From: Talinum fruticosum
Taxonomy: Eukaryota > Streptophyta > Magnoliopsida > Caryophyllales > Talinaceae
Length of the DNA: 64,000 nucleotides
NCBI GenBank assembly: GCA_021018815.1
Contig: JAITYX010000003.1
Span: 5,752,501-5,816,500, forward strand
Reading direction: 5' to 3'
Below the pieces are notes generated by a model that saw only the letters and a list, made by a program, of their open reading frames with translations, made no database searches and had not been told where the DNA came from. Each line of letters opens with the position of its first letter. Position 1 is the stretch's first letter. Shown here piece by piece: positions 34,685 through 47,106 of the stretch. Both the position numbers and the translations under genes were made by a program.

Positions 34685-37600
34685 TCATGCATTAATCATA
34701 TCAAGCTCATTCCCGATAAAGCAAAACCGATCTTCACTAAGTGGCTTAGTGAAAATATCAACTAACTGAAATTTCATAGGAATCAATTCAAGTTCAATAT
34801 CACCTTTTTTAGAGTTATCTCTTAAAAAATGATACTTAACCTCTATATGCTTTGTCTTTGAGTGCTAAACCGGATTCTTGGTAATGCTGATTGCACTTTG
34901 CTTGTCACACTTGATTGGGATAGATGTGAATGATAACCCTAGATCCTTCAAGTGCTGCTTGATCCATAAAATCTAAGCACAACAAGCTCCAGCTGCAATG
35001 TACTTAGCCTCGGCGAGTTAATTGAGCAACAAAATTTTGTTTCTTTAAGTGCCGGAGATGACTGGATTAACCCGAAATTGGCATGCTCCTGATGTGCTCT
35101 TTCTATCAACTTTGCATCTAGCATAATCAGCATCCGAGTATCTAGTGAGAGTCGGTTCCGAGTGTTTTGAAAACCATAGACCAAGATTATGTGTCCCTGC
35201 AAGATATCTGAAAATTCTCTTCACCACGAGTGAGATGTGATTCATTTAGATTAGCTTGAAATCTTGCACAAAGGCAGACACTAAACATGATATGTGGGCT
35301 ACTAGATGTGAGGTAAAGTAGAGATCCAATCATACCTATGTAGAGTTTCGATCTACGACTTTACCTTTTTCATCTAAGTCTAGCTTCAAACTCGCTACTC
35401 ATAGGTGTTGCCGCAAGCTTCACATCTTATAGTGTGTACTTCTTCAAAAGTTCCTTGGTATACTTCGATTTATGGACATAAATGCCATCTTTGTCTTGTT
35501 TAATTTGTAAACCAAGAAAGAAGTTGAGTTCTTCCATCATAGTCATTTGGAACTCCTGTCTCATCAACTCGGAAAACTCTTCACATAGATTTTCATTAGT
35601 AGCTACAAAAATGATATCATGAACATAAATCTAAGTGATAAGAAAATGTTTCCCCTTGGTTTTTATGAAAAGAATTTTGTCAATCTGACCTCTTTTGAAA
35701 TCATTTTCAACCAAGAAACTACTTAGTCTTTCATACCAAGCTCTAGGAGCTTGTTTAAGACCATATAAATTCTTTTGCAATTTGAAAACGTGATTTGGAA
35801 ATGATGAGTTTTCAAATCCAGGGGTTGCTTAACATAGACTTCTTATTGAATGAAACAATTCAGAAAGGCACATTTCACAACCATTTGATACAACTTGATA
35901 TTCATGCTAGACGCAAATGCCAACGGGATTGTGATTGCCTTAATCCTATCAACGAGTGCAAAGATTTCCGCACAATCAATTCCTTCTTCTTGATTGTAAC
36001 CCTGGGCAACAAGTGTAGCCTTATTTCTTATTATGAACCCTTCGTCATCTAGTTTATTCTTGAAAGCCCATTTGGTTCCTATGACTGGGTGGTTAGCTAG
36101 TCGTTTGGTCGAGTCTAGACTTGGTTTCTTTCAAATTGATTGAGCTCTTCTTGCATGGCTTCTACCGATTCAGGTTGATTAAGGGCTTCTAGGGTATTTT
36201 TAGGTTTAGTTAATGATATGAATGTAGAAAATGCACATAGATTATGCAAAGAAGATCGAGTTCTTACACCACTGTCTCGAAAGTATGGTTTTAGGTAGGT
36301 GGTTGGATCATATTTGACGGCTTTACCTGTCCTTTGATTTACCATGTTTGTTGGTTGAATAGGTTGATCTTTAGTTGATTGATCTTGCTAAGTCTCATTA
36401 ATTTGTTCTTTAGCATTCCGAGCTAGCTCTTGAATTTGTTCGATCGACTCATAACATTATGAATTGCTCCATTCTCGGTTGCCTAAGTAATTATGTTTTG
36501 ACTCTTTCGAGCTCGGCTTCAACGAAGGTCGTCTTCATCTCTCGTTGAGTCTAAGTTCCGAGTATGTGGACTCACTTATCCTACCAAGATCAATTTTATC
36601 AAAGACAATGTGGATGCTTTCTTCCACTTTGTTTGTTCTTTTGTTAAAAACACGATAAGCTTTGCCATTAGATGAGTAACCTAGAAATATACCTTCATCT
36701 AACCTAGCATCGAACTTAGTAAGATGTTCCTTACCATTGTTATGGACAAAACACTTACACCCGAATGGTCTGAAGTAGGAGATGTTGGGTTTCGTTCCTT
36801 TGTAAAGCTCTTTCTTCAAGATGGGTCCGATGAGGCATCTATTGAGTGTGTAATTTGCTATGTTGATCGCCTCGACCCAGAAATAGTAAGGTAGATTAAT
36901 TTCAATCATCATAGTCCTTCCTATTTCTTCAAGGGTTCTGTTCTTTCTCTCCACTACTCCATTTTCTTTAGGAGTTCTTGGTGTAGAGATATTGTGAGAG
37001 ATGTAATTCTTATCATAGAAGTCTACAAATTCGAGTAATCGAACTCCCTTCCATGGTCAATTTGAATCTGTCCGATCCGAGTCCGAAACTCTACTTGAAT
37101 TTTCCTACTGAGCTCACTCGAACTCTTTGAAGGCTTCATTCTTATTTTTGAGAAAACATACCTAGGTAAATCACGAGAAATCATCAACAATGACAAGAAG
37201 ATATGATTTACCTCCAAGGCTTTTCATAGGAATTTCACCACACAAATCCATATGAAGCAATTCAAGCACTTTGGATGTAGATATAGTTTTGAGTGGCTTG
37301 AAAGATGATCTAGCTTGCTTATCTTTTGTGCATGACTCATAGATTTTATCTCTTTTAAAAGCACACTTAGGTAAACCCCTAACCAGTCCATGAGATGAAA
37401 GTTTCTTGATAGTACACATGCTGATATGCCCTAGTCTATAATGCAAGGTCCATGAATCATCATTCACGGATGCTTTCAAACAAGATAAATTTTGACTTGA
37501 ATCTAAGAGAAGAATAGTGTAAGTGTTACTTGACCTCAAACCCGAGAGCTTAGTCTCTTTGGTGATTGCATAAAAAATGTAGCAGTTGGTTTGAGTGAAC

Positions 37601-38080
37601 ATTACCTCTTGACCTTTGTCACATATCCGAGAAATGCTAAGGAGATTGTACTTGAGTCCTTTAACAAGGTATACTAGACTCGACTATGTTGTTTCCTTCA
37701 CCAATTTTGCCAATCCCTACTATCTTGCCCTTGTTGTTATCTCTAAATGTGACTTTTCCTCCTTTCGGATCTTCTAGCACAGAGAAGAGTCTTGAATCAC
37801 CCGACATGTGGCGTGAGCAACCGCTATCTAAGTAGCAATGACCTTTCTTCTTCTTCTAAGTTATTTGCAAGACGAAACAAACTAACCCTTCGACTTCCTC
37901 TTACAAACCCAAGTAACTCCCTTTACTGTGGTCCTTTCTCGAGGGAGAGCACTTTTGGGAATCCTGATTTGAATAATTTTAGGTCTCGGTATGATTTTGA
38001 GTCTTCCTTCCGAAAACCGAGTTTGTGTCTCTTTCTTTTGAAAATCTTTTCTTTTGTAAACGGGAGGAGAAGGCTTTTTC
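34685..38080 (-). pseudogene. M2 pol (PR, IN, RT, RNase H), broken
   Basis: Protease site DSGCSRHMSG at about 37829-37800. GAG-pre-integrase 37602-37200: the zinc-binding pair reads YESC instead of CxxC. Integrase DHGREFDYSNL near 37045; ERKNRTLEEIGRTM and PYYFWVEAIN blocks at 36954-36535 are open for 139 codons. RT 36130-35420 with the catalytic box YVHD (35616-35627) and a stop just before it. RNase H 35400-34685. Many frameshifts. Confidence 0.9.
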
Positions 38081-39654
38081 CTATAAACTACTCCGGGCTT
38101 AGTCCTCTATTCATTTGTATGAATAGGACCATGCTCGACCTTTCGAACTTTACAGCTTCGGAATCGATTTTGAAAAGAGTTGAATAGGACTTTGATTCCT
38201 CTTCTTCATTGAAACCAAGTCCTTCTTTCCTGAAGGAGACACACTGAGAGCCTAATAGCATATCAAGGTTTTTGTAACCTTGAGTGAATTTCAAAACAAG
38301 CTCTTGAGACTCATTGAGCTTTCTTTTCGCTTGCTTATTCTCTGTCGTGAGCGACTCGGACACACGCCTCATTTGCTTGAGTACTGGCCTTAAGTTCTTT
38401 CGAGTTTATCTCAATTTTTCCAATTCGTTTTTCAAAGCATTGCTCTCATCGATAAGAGACTCAAGTTGTTCTTTGAACTGGAACGAGTTAGAATTGGACT
38501 TTTCTTCAAAGTGAAAATATATCGTGCTAGATCAATTTTTTAAAATTTGAGAATGTATTCAACTACCTCATCAATATCTCGAGTCCTTATTACCTTACTT
38601 AGATTCAACTTCGAGTCCGTAAGTGCCATAAGACACTTTGAGTCGTCCGAGTCATCTTCTTCGGATGAGTCATCATCACTCCAGGTAGCCATCATAGCCT
38701 TTTTCTTTGTGTCCTTCTTTCTCTTGGGACAATCTATGACTATGTGCTCCTTGCTGCCACATTCATAGCAACCATAGTTCTTAGATAAAGATAACTTTGA
38801 AGGAAAGGAATATTTACCTTTTCTGTCCTTCTTATCTTTCTTGTAGAACTCAGCCTTTGGCCTCTTTTCCAACTTCTTGTATTTTATCATCTCTTGAAGT
38901 TGTGGGCTATGAGTGCCATAGGGTCCTCTTCCGATTATGAGGAGCTCGGACTTTCACGTCCGCTTTCGAGGCCTTCAAGCACAATATTCTTTTGGTGTTG
39001 AACTCTACATCCTCTTCCTCCGGATGAATCTCTTGAGTAACTTCCCGATAAGCTTGTCCGGTCTTAGTTGAGAGAGGTTCCGAGCTTCTTCAATGGCTGT
39101 CACTTTGGGACCTCGTCTCTTCTTTGGTAGAGTTCTCAAAATCTTTCTGGACATTTCTTCGTGAGAAATCTTTCTACTAAGAGATTTGAAATTATTGGTA
39201 ATCTCTGTGAACCGAACATACATCCGAGTGATGTTTTCTTCGGCTCCATCTTGAATAACTCATACTTATGAAGATATTGACTTATCCTCGCCTTCTTGAC
39301 TTGGCTTGTTCCTTCATAGGTGTTGACAAGAGTGTCCCACACCTCTTTGGCCGTGTTACAGGCTGAGACTCTATTGTATTCTTTTGTGCTAATGGCATAC
39401 ATCGGTTTGTTCATAGCTTTGAAGTTCTTTCCGAACTTATCAGTCTCTTCACTCGGTGAATTTAGATTTGGCTTTTGGCACAGTAGTTCCATTCTCTATC
39501 TTTATTGGAATGAAGTTGCCTGCTTGGATGATGTTCGAAACATCTTCATCGTTGTTCATCGAGAAACACTCCATCATCTTCTTCCAATGGGCAAAGTTTG
39601 ACCCTTTGAACTTTGGTGGTCCGGTGGATCATCTTCCTTCATCGAACTCTCCAT
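38081..39654 (-). pseudogene. M2 gag
   Basis: The ATG at 39654 follows the primer-binding site by about 55 bp and opens with MESSMKED. A frameshift near 39490 leads to a 118-codon run with the copia gag block AKEVWDTLVNTYEGTSQVKK and YLHKYELFKMEP. At 38890-38540 an open run has an intact CCHC knuckle (CYECGSKEHIVIDC), then the acidic SDDDSSEEDDSDDSK stretch and KCLMAL. A coiled-coil part follows (38372-38088). Confidence 0.9.
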
Positions 39655-39711
39655 TGTTCTAAGCGATCCGACCTTTACACCTTTGGATGGTGAGATCCTC
39701 TTGAAAGGCTA

Positions 39712-39724
39712 GGCTTTGACACCA
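39712..39724 (-). promoter_or_regulatory. M2 primer-binding site (initiator tRNA-Met type)
   Basis: GGCTTTGACACCA on the plus strand, 2 bp from the LTR. It is complementary to the 3' end of plant initiator tRNA-Met with mismatches that fit decay. Confidence 0.75.
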
Positions 39725-39726
39725 AT

Positions 39727-40532
39727 TGAAGGTTTGCTCATGGATAGTCTAAGTCACCCTAAGGGGGTGAATAGGGTAATAAAGAAAATTAAACAATTTT
39801 TGCAACAATTCAGTTGTACGAGAGATTCCGAGTCTAGATTGGACTCAAAAAGTGATAACAGAGATTTACGTGGAAACCCTCCCGGGGCATAAAACCACGA
39901 CAGTGCTAATTGAAGCACCAAGTCAAATCCACTATTTGAATCCATAAAATATAGAGGACTCGACTCAACCATAATTGCTCCCTTAAACAATTCTTTACAA
40001 TGTTTTTCTAGACTTAGAAATTGCCTTCCGTGATGTAGTACTTCATGAATGAGGTAACCTTTACAATAAGATACAACCGAGCTGAGTTAACCTTTACAAC
40101 TCAGTCAAGGGACCTTACTTAGAAAGTAAGAAAAGAATGTAACTTATTACAAGACTTTCTTTACAACTCAAAAAATATTAAATATAGACTAGGAGTTGTA
40201 AATAGAAGATTGAGTAAGAATGAGAATAACAAATAGTTCTTAAATAAATTTAGTTTCAGCAATGTGTTCAAGCAATCTTCTAGTCTGTTGAGGTGGTTTC
40301 TATTTATAGCCAACCAGGTAGAGTGACCGCTGATTCTTGGTTCCGGACAAAAGTCTTCACTAGCCGTTCTACCGGCTCTTATAAGTCACTCAAAAAGATC
40401 CGTTAGGGTGTGAACATTGTGCAATGACTCTTGGCTCCAAAAGGTGGTCCCATCACTTGGTGGTGACTGAAAGTTGTGGTGGAAATAAGCTGCTAAGTCT
40501 AGAGTTGGAGTTTTCCAATTTTGCAAACAAAT
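39727..40532 (-). repeat. M2 5' LTR, truncated (806 bp)
   Basis: Starts TGAAGGTTTGCTC on the plus strand. It has the CACCCTAAGGGGGTGAATAG string and the TATA equivalent TCTATTTATAG (about 40299). It breaks off inside CAATTTTGCAAACAAATAAC, where other LTRs go on for over 600 bp. Confidence 0.88.
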
Positions 40533-41517
40533 AACTGAAAGTCCTTGAACTCAGTGGATAGTAAGGAGATTTTGTCAATCACAATATAGGACAAAGCAAA
40601 AGAAAAAACATGAGAAACACCTGAAGTAGAGGCACCACCAGGTGGAGGAGGTAGAGAGAGAGAGGTTATTGGGTCCGAGTCCGAGGCGAAGAAGGGGGCC
40701 TCGGTTCGAGCTATGAATCCGGACACCCGGTTGGGTCTCCCGGTATCCATACCTAAGGAGTTCCTTTTTGCCAACGACAATGGCAGCCTCGTAAACCACA
40801 TGAGGATCCGAGGGAAGAGGAACTTTGAATTGTTTGAAGATGAGGGTGAGAAGAGCCCCGAAAGGAAGTGGGGTGTTCTTCTTTGTCCGAGTCCGAGCGA
40901 GCACGACTGTCATTTGCTTGACTATAACGAGAAAGAGGTTAACTTCGTAGCCCTCGAGGATGTCATGCAGAGCTTTTAGATGCTTGGAGTTGGGGTTCTC
41001 CTTGCTAGAATGTCTGTGAGAAGAAGGTTCTCATCAGCAGAAAACAAAGAAGGCGAGCTTCGATTTGAGTTGGGTCACGGAGAAGTTTTTGCGTGACCAG
41101 GAAATTCTTTAGCGTACTTCTCAAAGAAGTCATCAGCAACCTCATTGAAAGGTATGGGGTTATTGTTCAAGAACATAGAAGATACTTTAAAGAATCGATG
41201 GAGAAGAGAGGTGTTGATACGAACGGTTATGTTTTGAACTCTTGAGGTGAAGATACCCTCAAAGCTAGAAAGATTTGTGTAGAACTCATAAACGAGTTCG
41301 GGTATATGAACTCGCTGAAACAGAGGAAATTGTAAAGTCCTGTTCATTTGATATGAGCCAACCATGAAAACTTTGTGGTCGGGAAGAATTTGTCATCCAA
41401 CGTAAGATGTTGGGTGAGAATAGGTTTTGAAGGATTGGAGGTGCCTTCTTGGCTTTTGGTACGAGGTTTCGTGGTGGCGTAACCAAGAAAATCAGAGTGG
41501 GAAACTCTTTTGGGCAT
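40533..41517 (-). pseudogene. M3 ORF3, N-terminal two thirds
   Basis: Start MPKR at 41517. A 66-codon run (41486-41286), then 41365-41075 with the IPELVYEFYTNLSSFEG and NPIPFNEVADDFFEKYAK blocks. 40913-40575 holds the KNTPLPFGALLTLIFKQFKV block and, out of frame, KELLRYGYRETQPGVRIH. The sequence stops after the EFKD residues that open the coiled-coil region. Confidence 0.75.
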
Positions 41518-42172
41518 GTTTGATGTGGAAAAGAGAGAGAGAGAGATGAACTTTTGTGAAAGAGAAAGAAAGAGATAGCTCTATGAAAGTGAGCGAAAAA
41601 GAAAATGAAAGAGTAGAAAGAGAGAGTTGAGAGTGATAGAGCTTACTTGAGATAACCTTGAGAGCGACGAGAGTTTCTTTGATTTGCAGAGAGATTACTC
41701 GAGTTGAAGTAATCGAGAGAGTGAAAGTAAGTAGAGAGTAAAGTAACGAAATGAAGGAAAAGAGCGCTATTTATAGAGAAAAATCGTGCTTCGAGTTGTC
41801 GTTCGACTCGGCTCTTCAACAATCACCTCGGACCGGTGTGACTTTTCTCGCTCTCCAATGGTTAGAATTCCAGTGATTGTCTCTCAACGGCTAGTTGTCC
41901 GATCGAAGCGCACGAGAGAGAGAGAGAAAAAGAAGGATTTTAAAAGAAATTTTTAAAATTCTCCACTTGTCTGGAGATGATTTCGAAGTTTGATGTCCAT
42001 TTTTCTCAAAATTTGAGTTTGACTCATTGAAGTTTCTAAGTGACTCGAAACCAGTAAACAACTAATAACTCGTAGCTCAGTATCACTGGTTCAATCGAAC
42101 TAATTGTTATTAAAGAAAGAAAACACACAACACATAATCATGCAAAGTAATCATACTCGTAAAAGGACATAA
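41518..42172 (-). other. M3 pol-ORF3 spacer
   Basis: 656 bp, non-coding. It has the TATA at 41766-41776, GA-rich sequence between the TATA and ORF3, CTCAACGGCTA near 41886, and TCCAATGGTTA near 41856, a C-to-T variant of the MYB-type site seen in P5. Confidence 0.72.
41766..41776 (-). promoter_or_regulatory. TATA box of the putative ORF3 promoter, M3
   Basis: GCTATTTATAG on the plus strand, about 250 bp upstream of the ORF3 ATG. The longer distance matches that of P5. Confidence 0.6.
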
Positions 42173-45100
42173 TTATGCATTAATCATGCCAACCTCATTC
42201 CTAATAACGAAAAATTGATCCTCACTAAGTGGGTTAGTAAAGATATCAGCTAATTGAAGATTTGTAGGAATGAATTCAAGTTCAATATCAGCCTTTTCAG
42301 AATGATCTCTCGGAAAATGATACCTTACCTCAATATCTTTAGTCTTTGAGTGCTCGAACTGGATTCTTGGTGATGCTGATTGCACTTTGATTATCACACT
42401 TGATTGGAATTGATTTGAATGAAAGTCTAAGATCTCTCAAGTGTTGCTTTATCCATAAAATCTGAGCACTACATGCTCCAGCTGCAATATACTCAGCTTC
42501 AGCAGTTGATAGAGGTACTGAGTTTTGCGTATTTGAGTGCCAAGATATCAAGGATTAACCAAGAAACCGGTAGGCTCCTGAGATGCTCTTTTGTTAACTT
42601 TATATCCTGTATAGTCAGCATCCGAGTATCCAGTGAGAGTCGGTTCCGAGTCTCTAGAGTACCGTAGACCTAAATTTTGAGTCCCTACAAGATATCTCGC
42701 ATATTCTCTTCACCGTAGTGAGATGTGATTCTTTTGGATTAGCTTGAAATCTTGCACACAGACAGTACACTAAACATTATGTCCGGCCTACTGGAAGTAA
42801 GATATAGTAAAGGTCCAATCATACCTCGGTAGAGTTTTCTAATCTACTGCTTTACCTTTCTTGTCCGAGTCCAGTTTTATGTTGCTCGCTCATAAGTGTT
42901 GCTTGTATGTTTTGCATCTTGAAGTTTGTACTTCTTTAGCAGCTCCTTGGTATAATTTGATTGATGGACGTAGATGCCATCTTTATATTGCTTGATTTGT
43001 AAACCAAGGAAGAAATTGAGTTCTCCTATCATACTCATTTGAAATTATTGTCTCATTAACTCGGAAAACTCTCGACACGTAATTTCATTAGTAGCTCTAA
43101 AAATTATGTCATCAACATAGATCCGAGCAATAAGAAAGTCTTTGGCCTTGGTTTTTATAAAAAGAGTCTTGTCAATCTGACCTCTTCTAAAATCATTTTC
43201 AACCAAGAAAATGCTCAGTCTTTCACAACAAGCTCCGGGAGCTTGTTGAAGACCATGGAGAGCTTTTTGCAATTTGAAAACATGATTTGGAAATTCCGAG
43301 TTTTCAAATCCAGGGGCTGCTCAACATAGATTTCCTCTTCAATGAAACCATTGAAAAAGCACATTTAACATCCATTTGATATGACTTGATATTCATGCTT
43401 GATGCAAATGCCAACAAGATTCTAATAACTTCAATTCGGCAATAGGTGCAAAGGTTTCTCTAAAATCAATCCTTCTTCTTGATTGTAACCTTGAGCCACA
43501 AGTCTAGCCTTATTTCCGACTACCAACCCACCTTCATCTAGTTTGTTCTTGAAAATCCATTTGGTTCTTATGATTGGGTGGTCAAAAGGTCGTTTGGTCA
43601 TAGTCTAAACTTGGTTTCTTTCGAATTGATTGAGTTCCTCTCTCATGGCCTTTACCCATTCAGGTTCATTTAGGGCCTTTAGTGCATTTCTGGGTTCGAT
43701 TAATGATATGAATGCAGTGAATGCACATAGATTTTTAAGAGAGGAACGAGTTTGTACCCCACTCGTTGAGCTGGCTCTTGAGTTGTCTCATTCCGAGTCA
43801 TGTTGTTCCGAGTCACTTCGTTCTAAGTGACTTTGATTTTATTCTTGATGAGCTCATTTTCATCAAGATCATCATCTCTACTGAGCTTCAAGTTTAAGAA
43901 TGATGACTCACTTGGTTTTTCCTTTTCAATCTCATCAAAAACAATGTGGATGCTTTCTTCGACTTTGGTAGTTCTCTTATTGAAAATACGATATGCTTCG
44001 CTATGAGATGAATAACCAATAAAAATACCTTCATCCGACCGAGCATCAAACTTGGTCAGGTGATCCTTACCATTGTTGAGAACGAAGCACTTACATCCAA
44101 AGGGTTTGAAGTACGAAATGTTGGGTTTCTTCCCTTTGTAGAGCTCGTATAGAGTTTTCTTCGAGATGGGTCCGATGAGGCATCCGTTCGGTGTGTAGTT
44201 TGTCTGTGTTGATCGCCTCAGCCCAAAAATAGTAGGGTAGATTACGTTCAATCATCATTGTCCTAGCTATTTCTTCAAGAGTTTGGTTCTTCCTCTCCAC
44301 TACTCCATTTTGTTTAGAAGTTCTTGGTGCCGAGAAGTTGTGAAAGATGTCATTCTTGTCACGTAACTCTGCAAATTCTTGTCATAGAATTCGAATAGTC
44401 GAACTCCCTTCCGTGGTCGGTTCGAATTCTCTAGATCCGAGTCCGAGAATCAACTTGGATTTTCTCGCAGAGCATACTCGAACTCTTTAAATGCTTCATT
44501 TTTGTGTTTGAGAAAACACATCCAGGTAAATTGTGAGTAGTCATCAACAATAACAAGCACATATGATGTACCTCCGAGACTCTTAACGAGGATTTCACCA
44601 CAAAAATTCATATGCAACATTTCAAGCACCTTGGATGTGGAAACAGTTTTTAGAGATTTGAAAGATGATTTGACTTATTTCCCTTTTGTGCATGCTTTAC
44701 AAATTTTATCTTTCTTAAATGCACAGTTAGGCAATCCTCTAACTAAACCATGAGATGCAAGTTTCTTAATGGTTGGTGTGCATGCTACATGACCTAGTCT
44801 ACGATGCCATGTCCATGAATCATCATGAAGAGATTCTTTTAAATAAGATAAATTCCGACTTAGGTCGAAAGAGGAATAATATAGGTGTTACTCGATCTCT
44901 TACATGAGAGCTTGGTCTCCTTAGTAGTATCATCGGAGATATAACAGTTGGTCTAAGTGAATCTTACCTCTTGATCTTTGTTACACAATTGAGAGATGCT
45001 AAGTAGATTGCACCTTAATCCCTTGACAAGGTATACTTGGGCTGACCACATTGTTTCCTTTTCTAATCTTGCCTATCCCAATTATCTTGCCCTTGCTGTC

Positions 45101-45284
45101 ATCTCCAAATGTGAGTTTGCGTCCCTTGTACTCTTCCAACTCAAAAAGAGTCTTGGATTTCCCGACATGTGACATGAGCATCCACTATCCAGGTACCAAT
45201 GCCCTTTTGTTCTTTTTCGAGCTTCCTGCAAGTCGAAACAAACTAACCTTTCTCACTTCCTCGAACGAACCCAAGTAACTCCCT
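42173..45284 (-). pseudogene. M3 pol (PR, IN, RT, RNase H), broken
   Basis: Protease DSGCS at 45190-45179. GAG-pre-integrase about 44870-44560. Integrase 44300-43823, including ERKNQTLEEIARTM and a 142-codon run with GIFIGYSSHSEAYRIFN and VEESIHIVFDEIE. RT 43620-42900 with an intact catalytic YVDD (43108-43119). RNase H to TAA at 42173, ending MINA; 42551-42339 reads the NSVPLSTAEAEYIAAGACSA block. Frameshifts near 44230, 43040 and 42400. Confidence 0.9.
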
Positions 45285-47035
45285 TTACCGTGGTCCTTTT
45301 CGAGGAAGAAGACTCCTGGGAACCCATATTTGAATAACTTTGGGTTTTATCTCTTTCTCAATCTTCCTTTTAGAGAACCGAGTCCGTGTCTCTTTCTTTT
45401 GAAAAGCTTTTCTTTTGTAAACCGGTGGACAAGGTTTTCTCCTATAAGCTGGTTTGGGCTCATTCTTCCTTTCATTCTTATGAATGGGACCATGCTCAGC
45501 CTTCTTGAAATTCATAGTTCTTGAATCATTTTTGAAAAGTTTTGAGTAGGAATTTGATTCCTCCTCTTTGTTAAAACCGAGTCTTTCTTTCTCGAAGGAG
45601 ACACATTAAGACCCTAAGAGCATATCAAGGTTTTTGAACTTGAGTAAATTTTAAAATAATCTCTTAAGACTTATTGAGCTCTTGCTTCAGTATGCTCATT
45701 TTCTCTTCCGAGTAACTTAGACTCGGTCTCATTACATTGAGCACTAGTCTTGAGTTCTCTTAGAGTAAATCTCAGCTTTTCCAATTCATTTTTCAAAGAG
45801 ATGCTCTCGAAGTAACAGACTCAAGTTCTTTTAATTGAGAAGAATCAAAATTGGACTTTTCTTCCAAAGTAAAAATATATTTGGCTAAATCAAATTTGGA
45901 AATCTTAAGGAAGTATTCAATTACCTCTTGAGGATTTGTTTCCTTAATATCCGAGTGATCCGAATCCGACTCTAATTTAGCCCCGAGTTTGAAAGTGCCA
46001 TCGGACATTTTGAATCATCCGAGTCCTCATCATCTTGTGATGAGTCTTTATCACTCCAAGTGGCCATCATAGCCTTTTTCTTCTTTCTGTCCCTCTTTCT
46101 CTTGGGACAATCCTTCACTATATATTCCTTGCTGCCACATTCAAAACAACTAGAGTTCTTAGTTAAAGATAACTTTGAAGGTGAAGAATGTTTACCTTTT
46201 CTATCCTTCTTATGTTTCTTTTAAAACTCTTCACTTGGCTTCTTACCCCATCTCTTATGCTTCATCATTCTTTTAAAGCCTCCGCGATAAGTGCCATGGG
46301 ATCCTCTTCCGAGTCGATCAACTCGCATTTGCTTCTTTGTTTTCCGAGGCCTTCGAGTGCAATGTTCCTTTCAGTGCCGACCTCTACATCCTCCTCTTCC
46401 AGGTGGATCTCATGGGTGAGTAGCTTTCCAATGAGTTCGTCTCGGCTTCGGTAAGGATAGGTTCTAGGCCTCTTCGGTGGCTGTCACCTTGGGACCCCAT
46501 TTTCTCTTGGGTAGGCATCCGAGTATCTTCCGCACATTTCCTCGTGGGAAATCTTTCTACCAAGAGATTTGAGATTATTGGTACTCTCAGTGAAGCCGAT
46601 GAACATCCGAGTGATGTTCTCTTCTGGCTCCATCTTGAACAGCTCATACTTGTGAAGATATTGACTTATCTTTGCTTGTTTGACCCGGCTTGTGCCTTCA
46701 TAAGTGTTGAGAAGAGTGTCCCACACTTCTTTGGTTGTGTCACGGCCGACACTCCGTTGTATTCTTCCGAGCCGATAGCGCACATCGAATGTTCATCGCC
46801 TTGAAGTTGTTTCTTAACTTCTCTGCTTCTTTAGTGGTGTACTCGGATTTATTTTGGGCACGAGTCTTGTTTCTTCCATCTTCATTGGAATGTAGTTCCA
46901 TACTTGTATGATGTTCCGGACATCTTTATCATGATCTAGTAGGAAACATTCCATAAGCTTCATCTAGTGCACAAAGTTACATCCTTTGAACTTTGGTGGT
47001 CTCGCTGGAAGATCTTCCTTCATCGAACTCTCCAT
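45285..47035 (-). pseudogene. M3 gag
   Basis: The ATG at 47035 opens with MESSMKED. KEVWDTLLNTYEGTSRVKQ and YLHKYELFKMEPEEN at 46783-46484. The zinc knuckle near 46148-46106 reads C-FE-C-GSKE-Y-IVKD-C, so the zinc-binding His is Tyr. Then an acidic stretch, coiled coil (46008-45793) and a basic Lys/Arg-rich end (45515-45285). Several frameshifts. Confidence 0.87.
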
Positions 47036-47092
47036 TGTTCTAAGCCATTTGATCTTTAAGCCTTTGGATGGTTAGATCTTTTTGAAAGGCTA

Positions 47093-47104
47093 GGCTCGAT
47101 ACCA
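47093..47104 (-). promoter_or_regulatory. M3 primer-binding site (initiator tRNA-Met type)
   Basis: GGCTCGATACCA on the plus strand, 2 bp from the LTR. It lacks one base against the tRNA 3' end GGCTCTGATACCA. Confidence 0.82.
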
Positions 47105-47106
47105 AT

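Larger units (their letters stand above)
23797..40532 (-). mobile_element. M2: near-complete minus-strand Sirevirus with G1 in its 3' LTR
   Basis: Contains 3' LTR (split by G1), 3' UTR, ORF3, pol, gag, primer-binding site and about the last 800 bp of the 5' LTR. Without G1 it would be about 9.4 kb as preserved. It is inserted in the M1 integrase (left target candidate GGGTT, 23792-23796). The 5' LTR is cut at 40532, where M3 ORF3 begins. The two LTRs differ by many substitutions and indels, so the insertion is not recent. Confidence 0.88.
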
